Notes: generated by a model not told the origin, from the letters alone. Positions 15,709 to 24,553 are shown, numbered from the stretch's first letter. The stretch: DNA of 32,673 nucleotides from Anaerolineales bacterium (GCA_016785015.1 JADHTJ010000040.1:1-32673); one strand, 5' to 3'. Numbers and translations are program-made.

Positions 15709-16383
15709 ATGGCCAGCCAGTTCGAAATTAAGGGCATTCATGATGGCCTATTGATCACCGTCGGTGATGGGGATTGGGCCGATTTTCGCCAGGCTTTACT
15801 CACCCAGATGAGTGAGCAAGAAGATTTTTTCCGCGGCGCCAATATCAGCATCGATGTTGGTGAGCATTCCCTCAAAGCCGCTGAATTAGGCAGCTTGCGG
15901 GATAAAATCTCTGAACAGGGTGTCATGCTGCGGGCGGTGATCAGCAAATCAGCACAAACCAATGAGCTCGCTCAAACATTGGGGCTGGAAACCCATCTGG
16001 CAAAGCCAATTGCAGAACGCTCTGGTAGTGCATTCGACACCAGTATCGGTGGTGACGAAGCGATGCTTGTCAAACGCACTTTACGATCAGGAAATAGCAT
16101 TTCCTACCCCGGACATGTAATAATCGTCGGTGATGTCAACCCGGGAGCAGAGATTATTGCTGGTGGTGATATTATTGTTTGGGGACGCTTGCGAGGTACG
16201 GTTCATGCAGGAGCTTCCGGAGATGAAAACGCCATCGTCTGTGCGCTGGAACTCACCCCAACGCAATTGAGAATCTCCGAGGAAATCAGTATCACCCCCC
16301 CACAAAAAGGAACTCCCCCCCCTGAGGTTGCCAGCATCAAAGATGGCGAAGTCATTGCTGAGGGATGGGAATTCCACAAATAG
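15709..16383 (+). CDS. minC: Septum site-determining protein MinC
   Basis: The 224-residue protein has an N-terminal alpha/beta domain (residues 1–100) and the C-terminal beta-helix domain starting at LVKRTLRSGNSISYPGHVII. In it, GDVNPGAEIIAGGDIIVWGRLRGTVHAG is the unmistakable MinC signature. MinC blocks FtsZ assembly away from midcell and is recruited to the membrane by MinD. GGAG lies about six bases before the ATG. The unusual tail after ITPPQKG is Pro/Glu-rich. Confidence 0.95.
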   Translation: MASQFEIKGIHDGLLITVGDGDWADFRQALLTQMSEQEDFFRGANISIDVGEHSLKAAELGSLRDKISEQGVMLRAVISKSAQTNELAQTLGLETHLAKPIAERSGSAFDTSIGGDEAMLVKRTLRSGNSISYPGHVIIVGDVNPGAEIIAGGDIIVWGRLRGTVHAGASGDENAIVCALELTPTQLRISEEISITPPQKGTPPPEVASIKDGEVIAEGWEFHK

Positions 16384-16438
16384 AAAAATTCATCCGGCAA
16401 AAAGCTGGCAATTATCAAAGATGAGTTAGGACAACAAG

Positions 16439-17242
16439 ATGGCTGCTAAAGTAATCACTATCACATCAGGAAAAGGTGGTGTAGGAAAAACCACGATCAC
16501 TGCAAATTTGGGTACCGCTCTGGCATCCATGGGACAAAAAGTGGTTTGTATCGACGCTGATATTGGTTTGCGTAATCTGGACGTCGTTATGGGTCTGGAA
16601 AATCGTATTGTTTATGATCTCGTAGATGTGGTTGAAGGGCGCTGCCGATTGCGTCAGGCGATGATCCGGGATAAACGCACTGAAGGACTCTTCCTTATTC
16701 CCGCTGCGCAAACACGTGACAAAACTGCCGTATCTCCCAGTGACATGGTGCGGGTTTGTGATGAGTTGCGGCCTGAACATGATTGGGTAATCATTGACTC
16801 TCCTGCAGGTATCGAGCGCGGTTTTCGTAATGCCATTGCTCCAGCAGACAGCGTCTTTGTGGTCACCAACCCCGAGGTCTCAGCCGTACGAGACGCTGAT
16901 CGTATCATTGGAATTGTAGAAGCCGAACAAAAAGGCCCTGCTCAACTTATCATCAACCGCATTGATATGCAAATGGTTCAACGAGGCGATATGATCGGCA
17001 CCGAAGATATCGTTGATTTATTAGCCATCGACCTGATCGGTATTATCCCTGAAGATGAAAATGTAATCATCAGTACCAATCGAGGCACTCCAATTACGTT
17101 GGATGGAAAATCCCGTGCTGGGGAAGCAATGCAGAATATTTCTCGGCGAATGTTGGGGGAAGAAGTGCCATTTATGGATCTTACAATACAGGCGGGATTC
17201 CTCAAGAAACTCTTCACCGGAGGAGGCAGCAAAAATGAGTGA
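16439..17242 (+). CDS. minD: Septum site-determining ATPase MinD
   Basis: The deviant Walker A motif reads SGKGGVGKTT with the signature Lys at residue 12 and the P-loop Lys at 17. CIDADIGLRNLDVVMGLENR and VIIDSPAGIERGF follow as in MinD. The C-terminal stretch FLKKLF is the amphipathic membrane-targeting helix. MinD binds the membrane when loaded with ATP and recruits MinC or MinE. It lies 55 bases after minC and overlaps minE by eight bases. Confidence 0.97.
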   Translation: MAAKVITITSGKGGVGKTTITANLGTALASMGQKVVCIDADIGLRNLDVVMGLENRIVYDLVDVVEGRCRLRQAMIRDKRTEGLFLIPAAQTRDKTAVSPSDMVRVCDELRPEHDWVIIDSPAGIERGFRNAIAPADSVFVVTNPEVSAVRDADRIIGIVEAEQKGPAQLIINRIDMQMVQRGDMIGTEDIVDLLAIDLIGIIPEDENVIISTNRGTPITLDGKSRAGEAMQNISRRMLGEEVPFMDLTIQAGFLKKLFTGGGSKNE

Positions 17243-17498
17243 TTTCATCGGACGCCTCACAGGACGCAAACGCAAGAGCGCTTATCAGGCCAAAGAACGG
17301 CTGCAACTGGTGCTAATCCATGATCGTACCAATCTCTCCAGCACTGTTTTAGAGAAAATGAAAGACGAGATTATTGAAGTCATCTCCCGTCACATTGAAA
17401 TCGAACCCGACACGGTCAGCATTGAGCTCAACAAAGATGGCCGCGAGCAGCGCCTCATCGCAGATATTCCAGTCTTGGGACCCAAGAAAAAACGCTAA
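17235..17498 (+). CDS. minE: Cell division topological specificity factor MinE
   Basis: The product has 87 residues, the usual length. The N-terminal RLTGRKRKSAYQAKERLQL and LVLIHDRTNL are the membrane-binding and anti-MinCD regions. The rest (MKDEIIEVISRHIEIEPDTV) is the dimerisation domain. MinE stimulates the MinD ATPase and drives its release from the membrane. I chose the ATG within the end of minD, preceded by GGAGG; the frame is open further upstream but only inside minD. Confidence 0.95.
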   Translation: MSDFIGRLTGRKRKSAYQAKERLQLVLIHDRTNLSSTVLEKMKDEIIEVISRHIEIEPDTVSIELNKDGREQRLIADIPVLGPKKKR

Positions 17499-17503
17499 AC
17501 ATT

Positions 17504-17582
17504 GTCATTGCGAACGCAGCGAAGCAATCTCATGCTTTTCAGAGAAGATTGCTTCGTCGTTAGAAGCACTTCTCGCAATGAC
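17504..17582. repeat. Dispersed inverted repeat, 'GTCATTGCGAACG' type
   Basis: It begins GTCATTGCGAACGCAGCGAA and ends with CTTCTCGCAATGAC; GCAATCTC and GAGAAGATTGC pair towards the centre. This is a common interspersed repeat type in bacteria. It fills the gap between minE and rodA and could form a strong hairpin in the mRNA. Confidence 0.75.
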
Positions 17583-17599
17583 AGTTTGTAAGTAAAACC

Positions 17600-18742
17600 A
17601 TGCAAAATACATCCTGGCGTCATTTTGATTTCTGGCTGTTGGGAGCGGTAGCCTTACTGACCTTGTTTGGCATAATCATGATCCGCTCGGCAATCGCCGG
17701 AAATATTGAGTTAATAGAGGCAAATACCGTTCAGAAGCAGATCATCTTTGCTGTGACTGGTTTTGTGGTCATTGTCGTCATTGCCGCTATCGATTACAAG
17801 ATTCTGGCTGCACTTAGCCGACCTCTGTATTTGGGAACCATCATTGTTTTGGTTATTCTAGTTTTCTTTGGCGGCGCGCTCTTCGGTTCAGCACGTTGGT
17901 TCGTTTTAGGGCCAATTCTGATACAACCTTCAGAACTTGCCAAAATTGTTATCATCCTGGTATTGGCTGACTTTCTCTCCCGTCACATGGGGAAAATTCA
18001 CGATATCCGTTGGGTGGCACGCAGCTTGCTCTTGACAATCGGGCTGGCAATGTGGATCATACTGCAACCCGACTTAAGCACTTCGATTGTGATCTTTGTG
18101 ATTTGGTTTTCACTAGTTTGGGCATCGGGTCTGGATGTAAAGCATGTGATCATTGCTGGGGGTGCGGGGGTTCTCTTTTTGGGCATTTCCTTGCCCCTGA
18201 TGTTACTCACCTACAATCCAGAAAGAGAAGGGGGTCTGATCCAATCCTATCAGGTCGAACGAATCATTAACTTCCTTTTTCCTGACCCCAATGCCCGCCA
18301 TGGAGCGATCTATAATGTACAGCAAGCTTTGGTTAGCATCGGTTCAGGGGGCTGGTTTGGCAAAGGGTATGAAAGTGGCACACAGGTACAGTTACGCTTT
18401 CTCAAAGTGCGTCACTCCGATTTCATCTTCTCTGCCCTGGCAGAAGAATTCGGCTTTGTCGGCACGATTGTTGTGATGGCATTATTAGTCTTCATCATTT
18501 TACGCTGTCTGCGTGCAGCCAGATTGGCTAGCGATTCATTTGGGGCACTGATTGCTTACGGGGTCGCAACCGTCCTGACTTTCCAGGCGCTTGTCAATAT
18601 TGGCATGAATTTACAACTGTTACCAGTTACTGGTTTACCGTTGCCATTTGTCAGTTATGGGGGAAGTTCGCTTTTATCTACACTGTTGGGTATAGGTTTG
18701 GTTGAAAGCGTAATCCTGCGTCACAAAGCCCTCGATTTCTGA
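17600..18742 (+). CDS. rodA: Rod shape-determining glycosyltransferase RodA
   Basis: The 380-residue polytopic SEDS protein has about ten membrane helices. Motifs seen are GSARWFVLGPILIQPSELAKI, WMIILQPDLST-like WIILQPDLSTSI, and the C-terminal LPVTGLPLPFVSYGGSSLL, all typical of RodA/FtsW. Location beside mreB and mrdA identifies it as RodA rather than FtsW. It polymerises lipid II into glycan strands together with PBP2. The start follows a repeat and has only a weak AAGTAAA-type upstream sequence. Confidence 0.94.
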   Translation: MQNTSWRHFDFWLLGAVALLTLFGIIMIRSAIAGNIELIEANTVQKQIIFAVTGFVVIVVIAAIDYKILAALSRPLYLGTIIVLVILVFFGGALFGSARWFVLGPILIQPSELAKIVIILVLADFLSRHMGKIHDIRWVARSLLLTIGLAMWIILQPDLSTSIVIFVIWFSLVWASGLDVKHVIIAGGAGVLFLGISLPLMLLTYNPEREGGLIQSYQVERIINFLFPDPNARHGAIYNVQQALVSIGSGGWFGKGYESGTQVQLRFLKVRHSDFIFSALAEEFGFVGTIVVMALLVFIILRCLRAARLASDSFGALIAYGVATVLTFQALVNIGMNLQLLPVTGLPLPFVSYGGSSLLSTLLGIGLVESVILRHKALDF

Positions 18743-18748
18743 TAAAAT
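18720..18748 (+). promoter_or_regulatory. Predicted gltX promoter overlapping the end of rodA
   Basis: TAAAAT at 18743–18748 is preceded by TG at 18740–18741 (extended −10). GTCACA at 18720–18725, spaced by 17 bases, is an imperfect −35 box. Confidence 0.4.
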
Positions 18749-18777
18749 CTCACATTTAAATCAACCAATTTAGTTCC

Positions 18778-18798
18778 CATGTTCCGCGTAGGAACATG
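18778..18798 (+). terminator. Small hairpin between rodA and gltX
   Basis: CATGTTCC and GGAACATG form an eight-base stem with a five-base loop, followed by AATAAATTTTTC. The T-run is short and delayed, so termination of rodA transcription is possible but uncertain; it could instead be a leader hairpin of gltX. Confidence 0.3.
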
Positions 18799-18821
18799 AA
18801 TAAATTTTTCTTAGGATTAAT

Positions 18822-20321
18822 ATGCCCTCATCATCCCAACCTGCACGCGTACGCTTCGCCCCTTCCCCTACTGGCAGAACCCACCTGGGGAGTGGGCGTA
18901 CCGCCCTGTACAATTATCTTCTCGCCCGTCAGACAGGTGGTCAGTTCATCCTGCGCATCGAAGATACCGACCAGAAACGTTATGTCCCTGGCGCTGAAGA
19001 AGAACTCATGAACGGCCTGCGCTGGCTGGGCTTAGAATGGGATGAAGGCCCTGATATCGGTGGACCTTTTGGACCTTATCGCCAAACCGAACGCAGGAAT
19101 CTATACGCGAAATATGCCCGCCAACTTATCGAAAGTGGACATGCTTATTATTGTTTCTGTGATTCACCAAAAATTGATGAAGGGGATGCGCCTGGAGAAA
19201 GACATAAACATCGAGATGTTTGTCCAGACAGGGATCAACTCTTGGCGGACGCCGATGCTCGAATATCATCGGGCGATGATCATGTGATACGGTTCAAAAT
19301 GCCCATTGAGGGCAGCATCACCGTGACAGATGCAATCCGCGGGGATATCACGGTCGAAAACAGCACTCTGGACGATTACATCCTAGTCAAATCAAATGGG
19401 TTGCCCGTCTACCATCTTGCTGTGGTGATCGATGATCATTTAATGGAAATCTCGCACGTTATCCGCACTTCGGAGTGGCTGCCAACTTTCCCACTGCACG
19501 GACATATTTACAATGCCTTTGGGTGGGACCAGCCTATATGGGTTCATCCTTCAATCTTCCTCAAGCCCGATGGCAAAGGCAAGATGAGCAAGCGCGATAC
19601 AGAAGCGCTGCAAAAAGAGGGTAAATCCATCTTTCTTGGTGATTTCGAAGGCATGGGATATTTACCACAAGCAGTGGTCAATTGGATGGCACTAATTGGG
19701 TGGAGCTATGACGATAAGACTGAATTCTTCACACTCGATGATTTGATTGAAAAATTTAGCCTGGAAAAGCTTAATCCATCACCAGCGGCGATCAACTTTA
19801 GCAAATTAGATCACTTCAACGGTTTACACATCCGCGAGATGGATTCCGCAGATTTGGCCAATTTGATCAGGCCCTTCTTCGAAAAAGATGGTTACCAAGT
19901 TGATGATCAAGAAAAGCTCGAACAGATCGCAGAGGTTTTACAAATTCGGCTAGCAATACTCGATGAAGCGCCTGAGAAGGCAGGGTTTTTCTTCAAAGAG
20001 GCAATCCACCCCGAGCCAGAATCGCTGATCGGCAAGAAAATGACCTCCGGAGAATCCCTGGCAATGGCCGGGTGTATTCGTGAACTGATTGCTTCATTGC
20101 CCGATTTCAGTGAAGAAACAGCCAACCAGCCTCTTCGTGACCAGGCGGTTGAACTTGGCTTGAAGGCGGGGCATATCTTTGGGTTTTTGCGCAACGCGAT
20201 CACAGCTCAAAAGGTCAGTCCGCCTATCTTTGAGACAATGACTATCGTTGGACGAGAGAAAGTGCTCGAGCGCATTGACAAAGCGATAGCAATACTAGAG
20301 AATTTGGGTAATGAAAATTGA
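18822..20321 (+). CDS. gltX: Glutamyl-tRNA synthetase
   Basis: The 499-residue class I synthetase has RFAPSPTGRTHLGSGRTALYN at the start; the HIGH motif is HLGS here. The KMSKR loop is GKMSKRDTE, near residue 255. CFCDSPK with later His and Cys residues could hold the zinc site found in many GluRS. It charges tRNA-Glu with glutamate. A tRNA-Gln gene follows directly; in lineages without GlnRS the enzyme also charges tRNA-Gln for later amidation by GatCAB, but this cannot be decided from the window. An AGGA site lies seven bases before the ATG. Confidence 0.95.
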   Translation: MPSSSQPARVRFAPSPTGRTHLGSGRTALYNYLLARQTGGQFILRIEDTDQKRYVPGAEEELMNGLRWLGLEWDEGPDIGGPFGPYRQTERRNLYAKYARQLIESGHAYYCFCDSPKIDEGDAPGERHKHRDVCPDRDQLLADADARISSGDDHVIRFKMPIEGSITVTDAIRGDITVENSTLDDYILVKSNGLPVYHLAVVIDDHLMEISHVIRTSEWLPTFPLHGHIYNAFGWDQPIWVHPSIFLKPDGKGKMSKRDTEALQKEGKSIFLGDFEGMGYLPQAVVNWMALIGWSYDDKTEFFTLDDLIEKFSLEKLNPSPAAINFSKLDHFNGLHIREMDSADLANLIRPFFEKDGYQVDDQEKLEQIAEVLQIRLAILDEAPEKAGFFFKEAIHPEPESLIGKKMTSGESLAMAGCIRELIASLPDFSEETANQPLRDQAVELGLKAGHIFGFLRNAITAQKVSPPIFETMTIVGREKVLERIDKAIAILENLGNEN

Positions 20322-20346
20322 CGAACTAGTCCGCCAATGGTAAAAT
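20318..20346 (+). promoter_or_regulatory. Promoter of tRNA-Gln
   Basis: TTGACG at 20318–20323 and TAAAAT at 20341–20346 are spaced by exactly 17 bases. The predicted start is about five bases before the tRNA. The −35 box overlaps the gltX stop codon. Confidence 0.7.
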
Positions 20347-20357
20347 CCGCTCCGCAG

Positions 20358-20428
20358 TGGGGGCTCGTCTAATGGTAGGACAGCGGTCTCTGGAACCGTA
20401 AGTCGGGGTTCAAATCCCTGGCCCCCAG
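20358..20428 (+). tRNA. tRNA-Gln (anticodon CTG)
   Basis: The cloverleaf closes with acceptor arms TGGGGGC and GCCCCCA and discriminator G, D-arm GTC/GAC, anticodon stem GCGGT/ACCGT around the loop CTCTGGA, and a T-loop TTCAAAT. The anticodon CTG reads CAG. The U1–A72 pair is typical of tRNA-Gln. CCA is not encoded. Confidence 0.93.
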
Positions 20429-20430
20429 CA

Positions 20431-20461
20431 AAAACACCCCGCATTCGCAGGGTGTTTTTTT
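20431..20461 (+). terminator. Rho-independent terminator of tRNA-Gln
   Basis: AAAACACCC and GGGTGTTTT pair around a ten-base loop and run into a T-tract. The A-rich left side also makes it usable for the convergent metF gene. Confidence 0.85.
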
Positions 20462-20483
20462 ATTCGCAATAGATTATTTAAGG

Positions 20484-21362
20484 CTACAACAAACCCTTTT
20501 CTTTCAGTTGAGTGACAATCCCCACTGAAGCCTTGCTGCGGTCCATGGTGTAGATATGGATTCCTGGCACACCAGCTTCAAGCAATTCAGTACATTGTCT
20601 GACAGCAAATTCGATGCCGAAATCAGCTAAGGCTTCTGTATTACCTTCGGGCAAAGCAGCAATGCCATCATTTAATTCTTCGGTTATCGTGGCACCACAA
20701 ATTCCAGCCAGAATATTCATCATCTTAATACTGTAAATGGGCATCACGCCCGGCAAAATTGGAACATCAATTCCAATAGCGCGGCAACGTTCGCTAAATT
20801 CAAAGAAGTATCGATTATCATAACAATAATTTGTGATGATGAAATCTGCTCCCAAATCGACCTTCAATTTTAAGAATTCAAGATCTTTTTCAAGACTGAT
20901 AGCCTCGATATGTCCTTCGGGATATGCTGCTGCCCCCAAGCAAAAGTCATACTTTGGCCGGATAAAGGCAATCAAATCTGATGCATAGGGTAGGCTCTCG
21001 GGATGAGGTTCAAAATCCCCTTCGCGGGGTTCATCTCCACGGGCTGCTAACACATTCTCGATTTCCAAAGCCTGATAATCATCTAAAACACTGATGATTG
21101 CATCTGGGCTTAGGCCATAACAGGTGAAATATGTCAGTACCTCCAGCCCTTTCTCATTCTTCAGTTTTTCTACGAGTTGGTATGATCCTTCGCGCGTTGA
21201 ACCCCCAGCCCCGAAGGTCACCGAGACGAAATCCGGCTCCAGTGCAGCCAGCTTTTCGATGGCTTTATCAAGATTTGCGGCTGCCTTTTCAGTGCGTGCA
21301 GGAAACAATTCGAACGAAAAAGTTGGTTTTCCTTTAGTGGCCCAAAGCTCAGTTAGTTTCAT
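20484..21362 (-). CDS. metF: Methylenetetrahydrofolate reductase
   Basis: The 292-residue TIM-barrel flavoprotein shows FSFELFPARTEKA near the start, LEPDFVSVTFGAGGSTREGS, and the LAARGDEP motif near residue 110. It reduces 5,10-methylene-THF to 5-methyl-THF, which feeds methionine synthesis. Two ATGs lie close together; I chose the second, because AAGGAG is then seven bases upstream, whereas the first leaves one base. The gene has its own promoter and a dyad just upstream, so it is probably regulated separately from the DegV gene before it. Confidence 0.95.
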   Translation of the reverse strand: MKLTELWATKGKPTFSFELFPARTEKAAANLDKAIEKLAALEPDFVSVTFGAGGSTREGSYQLVEKLKNEKGLEVLTYFTCYGLSPDAIISVLDDYQALEIENVLAARGDEPREGDFEPHPESLPYASDLIAFIRPKYDFCLGAAAYPEGHIEAISLEKDLEFLKLKVDLGADFIITNYCYDNRYFFEFSERCRAIGIDVPILPGVMPIYSIKMMNILAGICGATITEELNDGIAALPEGNTEALADFGIEFAVRQCTELLEAGVPGIHIYTMDRSKASVGIVTQLKEKGLL

Positions 21363-21391
21363 TGTCATTCTCCTTCTTATTGGCGCGTTTC

Positions 21392-21420
21392 ATCATAGCA
21401 TAACGAGGTTGGTAAGGCAA
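21392..21420 (-). promoter_or_regulatory. Predicted metF promoter
   Basis: Read on the minus strand, TTGCCT (21420–21415) and TATGAT (21397–21392) are 17 bases apart, with TG one base before the −10 box. Confidence 0.55.
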
Positions 21421-21428
21421 TGACAATC

Positions 21429-21443
21429 CCGACCAATGGTCGG
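21429..21443. promoter_or_regulatory. Operator-like dyad upstream of the metF promoter
   Basis: CCGACCA and TGGTCGG form a perfect dyad around one base. It lies eight bases upstream of the −35 box on the minus strand. No T-tract follows on either side, so a protein-binding site is more likely than a terminator. Confidence 0.4.
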
Positions 21444-21498
21444 ATCAAAACTATTATTTTGAATTCAGACGGACTATTCACCGTCTACTGCTCACAGG

Positions 21499-22353
21499 TC
21501 ACTCTGCCAAAACAAACCCCACACCGACCATCCCGGCGCCGGAGTGTACGGCCAAGCCAGCGGTTAGATCAGCGATCAGGATTTCCTCAGGGCAAGTGAC
21601 ATGCTCGCGCAACAGCGCTTCGAATTCCATGGCCTGTTCAACAGCCGCCACATGGACGATGCCCATGCGTTCGACCTCTTTGTCTCCAATCGCTGCAGCA
21701 GTCAGTTCGAGCAAACGCGCCCAGGCCTTGCTCTTTGTACGGATCTTCTCGAGCATATCCAACTTGCCATCTTGGATTGTCAGGATGGGCTTGATATTGA
21801 GAAGATTAGCCATGCCCGCGGCCAGATGTCCAACACGGCCACTCATTGCCAGATACTTCAATGTAGATAGTGCCGCAAAGAAATGCGAGCGTTCTTCCAT
21901 GCTTTTGGCTGCAGCAATAATCTCATCTCTGCTTTTGCCGGCCTGACCTAACTCGGCTGCTTCTAATACCTGGAAACCCTGGCCTAGACTAAGACTGCGA
22001 GTATCAACCACATTGATGGTTTTACCGGGCACTAACTCCTTGGCATTGACCGCGGCATCATACGTCGCGCTAACCTCACCACTGACGGTGAAACAGATCA
22101 CCTCGTCAGCGCCAGCATCGAAGGCTGCTTTATATGCTTCAGAGAACTGCCCTGGTGAAGGAGCTGATGTTGTTGGCAAAGCCCCATCGCGATCGATTCG
22201 CTCGAACAGCTGAACATCATTTATATCAAACTCAGTCCTGAACGATTCTTCCCCAAATAGGATATTGATGGGCACCTGCCGGATATTGAACTTGTCAGAA
22301 AGCTCGAAAGGCAAGCTGCAATCGGTGTCGGTAACAATAGCAATAGATGACAT
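21499..22353 (-). CDS. DegV family fatty-acid-binding protein (first copy)
   Basis: The 284-residue protein starts IAIVTDTDCSLP, the DegV opening motif, and has TTSAPSPGQF, then ALSTLKYLAMSGRVGHLAAGMANLLNIKPIL in the typical position. DegV/FakB proteins bind a single fatty acid and can present it to the kinase FakA; no FakA gene is in the window. AGGAGGA precedes the ATG. It follows the aldo/keto reductase by 20 bases, so it is the last gene of that run. Confidence 0.92.
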   Translation of the reverse strand: MSSIAIVTDTDCSLPFELSDKFNIRQVPINILFGEESFRTEFDINDVQLFERIDRDGALPTTSAPSPGQFSEAYKAAFDAGADEVICFTVSGEVSATYDAAVNAKELVPGKTINVVDTRSLSLGQGFQVLEAAELGQAGKSRDEIIAAAKSMEERSHFFAALSTLKYLAMSGRVGHLAAGMANLLNIKPILTIQDGKLDMLEKIRTKSKAWARLLELTAAAIGDKEVERMGIVHVAAVEQAMEFEALLREHVTCPEEILIADLTAGLAVHSGAGMVGVGFVLAE

Positions 22354-22373
22354 GATTCCTCCTGAGGGTATTT

Positions 22374-23321
22374 TTACTTTTTTTCTGGCGTTATGATCGC
22401 CTCGATTTCTTCAAGATCAGATTCGCTCAAAGACCAATCAGCAGCTTTGGCATTGCTGAACACGTGTTCAACTTTGGTCGCGCCTGAGATAACTGAACAG
22501 ACCGAAGGCTGTGCCATCAGCCATGCTTCTGCCAATTCGTACAAATTGCGATCGTGGTCCTTCGCCCAGACTTCGAGATTTTCAACAATATCGTAGCTTG
22601 AGTCTGTCATATATTTCTGCACATATGGGCTGGACTCTCCTCGAGATCCCACAGGAGCCTGCTCCCTTCGTTTGTATTTGCCAGTCAAAAAACCGCCCGC
22701 CAGGGGGAAGTAAGGGATAAATCCAACTTCAAATTGATCACAATAAGGACGAACTTCCCTCTCAACATCTCGTTCCAATAAATGATAGTGGGATTGCAAA
22801 GCTACAAACTGAGTCCAACCGCTGATTTCAGCCAACAGGTTCGAATGCGCCAACTGCCAGGAAGCGAAGTTCGACGCGCCCAAATAGCGCACCTTGCCCT
22901 GACGTATGAGATCATCCAGGGCTCGCAGAGTCTCCTCGATGGGTGTTTCAGCGTCCCATCGATGCACATAATACAAATCGATATGATCGCTATCCAGGCG
23001 CTGCAAACTAGCTTCGACCGCATTCAAGATATGATGGCGCGAATTGCCTTTATCATTGGGCCCCTCGCCAGTAGGGAAATAAAATTTTGTCGCTAGAACA
23101 ACTTTATCCCAACGTCCTTTTAAGGCAACTCCCAAAGTTCTCTCCGAATCACCTTTAGTATATGCGTCCGCAGTGTCAATGAAATTGATACCCACGTCCA
23201 AAGCGGCGTCAATAATATTATTTACCTGATCTTGGGAAACTACTTCAGAACCAAAACGGTTGGTGCCTAACCCAATCACCGAAACCTGTACCCCCGCTTT
23301 TCCTAATCGTCGATATTGCAT
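22374..23321 (-). CDS. Aldo/keto reductase
   Basis: The 315-residue NADPH-dependent oxidoreductase begins MQYRRLGKAGVQVSVIGLGTN and carries FIDTADAYTKGDSE (catalytic Asp and Tyr), VVLATKFYF (Lys) and DLYYVHRWD (His), the full tetrad. GASNF and the late ISGATKVEHV cofactor segment fit the voltage-gated channel beta-subunit-like/YghZ–TAS branch. Substrate is unknown. AAGGAGA precedes the ATG. It lies between the aminotransferase and DegV genes and is likely co-transcribed with them. Confidence 0.93.
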   Translation of the reverse strand: MQYRRLGKAGVQVSVIGLGTNRFGSEVVSQDQVNNIIDAALDVGINFIDTADAYTKGDSERTLGVALKGRWDKVVLATKFYFPTGEGPNDKGNSRHHILNAVEASLQRLDSDHIDLYYVHRWDAETPIEETLRALDDLIRQGKVRYLGASNFASWQLAHSNLLAEISGWTQFVALQSHYHLLERDVEREVRPYCDQFEVGFIPYFPLAGGFLTGKYKRREQAPVGSRGESSPYVQKYMTDSSYDIVENLEVWAKDHDRNLYELAEAWLMAQPSVCSVISGATKVEHVFSNAKAADWSLSESDLEEIEAIITPEKK

Positions 23322-23383
23322 AAAATCTCCTTGTCCACCGTATTAAACCAAAAAATGACCCAACAGTTGCGTGACTTCTCAAT

Positions 23384-24553
23384 TCACTTCAAACGGCTCA
23401 ATGCGCTTTCCATGTGTCCCAATGCGCGTTGGATATTCTCGATTGAATTTGCGTACGAAAGACGAAGATACCCTTCTCCACCAGCGCCAAAAGATGAACC
23501 AGGTAATAACGCCACACCAGCTTCATCAAGTAAATAGTTGGCCAAATCAACCGCTGTCTTCCCAAAAGATTTGACATTGGGAAAAACGTAGAATGCACCC
23601 TGTGGTTTTTGGCAAATCACACCAGGAATAGCATTTAAGCCGTCTACGATAACATCGCGTCTATTTTGATATTCGGCGACAACGCCATCGACTTGCTCTT
23701 GAGGGCCGGTCAGCGCCTCGATGCCAGCAAACTGAGTGAAGTGGGCGGTACAACCTACCGAATGGGTGAGCAACAGACCCACGCGTTTGGCTAGCTCTCG
23801 AGGCATGATCCCGTAACCCAACCGCCAACCGGTCATGGCATATGTCTTCGAGAAGCCATCCATAATAATGGTGCGCTCTTTCATTCCCGGCAGCGAATAG
23901 ATTGAAGGGACTTCCAAGCCATCATAAACAATGCGGGTGTAAATCTCATCGGAGAGCACCCAGGCATCATGACGCTGCGCGGCACTGGCGATATGCTCCA
24001 AATCTTTGGCAGGGATGACACCGCCCGTAGGGTTGCTGGGCGAATTGAGGATAATCAACTTGGTCTTCTCGTTGACCAGTTCGTCAAATACGCTCAAATC
24101 GAAGGAAAAGCTGTTCTCTTCGCGCAAAGATACCGGTACAGGAACTCCCCCTGCCACGCCAATCATGGCCTCGTAAGTTGGAAATCCCGGGTTGGGGTAG
24201 ATGACTTCATCCCCATCTTCGATGAGTGCTAACGTCGGGAAGAAGAGATTCGGTTTAGCCCCCGGGCTGACCACCACCTCTTCGGGATCGACGGTCACAC
24301 CCAGACGGAGACCGGCTCCTTCGGCAATCAGTTCCCTCAACGAGGGCAACCCCGCCGGAGGTGTGTAACGGGTCATCCCCTTTTCGATAGCATCTGATCC
24401 AGCCTGTCGAATATGCTCGTAGGTTTCGAAATCCGGCTGCCCAATTTCCAAATGGACAACCTCGCGACCTTCAGCTTCCAAGGCTTGGGCACGCGCTAAT
24501 ACCTGATAAGCCCCCTCGGGCTTTAAATGCTCTATGCGTTTGGCAAATTCCAT
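23384..24553 (-). CDS. Class I/II pyridoxal-phosphate aminotransferase (aspartate aminotransferase-like)
   Basis: The 389-residue protein has the fold-type I pattern: HLEIGQPDFETYEHI, YTPPAGLPSLRELIA, LNSPSNPTGGVIP, LSDEIYTRI, and the PLP-binding K236 in DGFSKTYAMTGWRLGYG. It transfers an amino group between an amino acid and a 2-oxo acid; whether aspartate, alanine or an aromatic amino acid is preferred cannot be told. A GGGAGGG site precedes the ATG. A strong hairpin separates it from the DegV gene upstream. Confidence 0.93.
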   Translation of the reverse strand: MEFAKRIEHLKPEGAYQVLARAQALEAEGREVVHLEIGQPDFETYEHIRQAGSDAIEKGMTRYTPPAGLPSLRELIAEGAGLRLGVTVDPEEVVVSPGAKPNLFFPTLALIEDGDEVIYPNPGFPTYEAMIGVAGGVPVPVSLREENSFSFDLSVFDELVNEKTKLIILNSPSNPTGGVIPAKDLEHIASAAQRHDAWVLSDEIYTRIVYDGLEVPSIYSLPGMKERTIIMDGFSKTYAMTGWRLGYGIMPRELAKRVGLLLTHSVGCTAHFTQFAGIEALTGPQEQVDGVVAEYQNRRDVIVDGLNAIPGVICQKPQGAFYVFPNVKSFGKTAVDLANYLLDEAGVALLPGSSFGAGGEGYLRLSYANSIENIQRALGHMESALSRLK

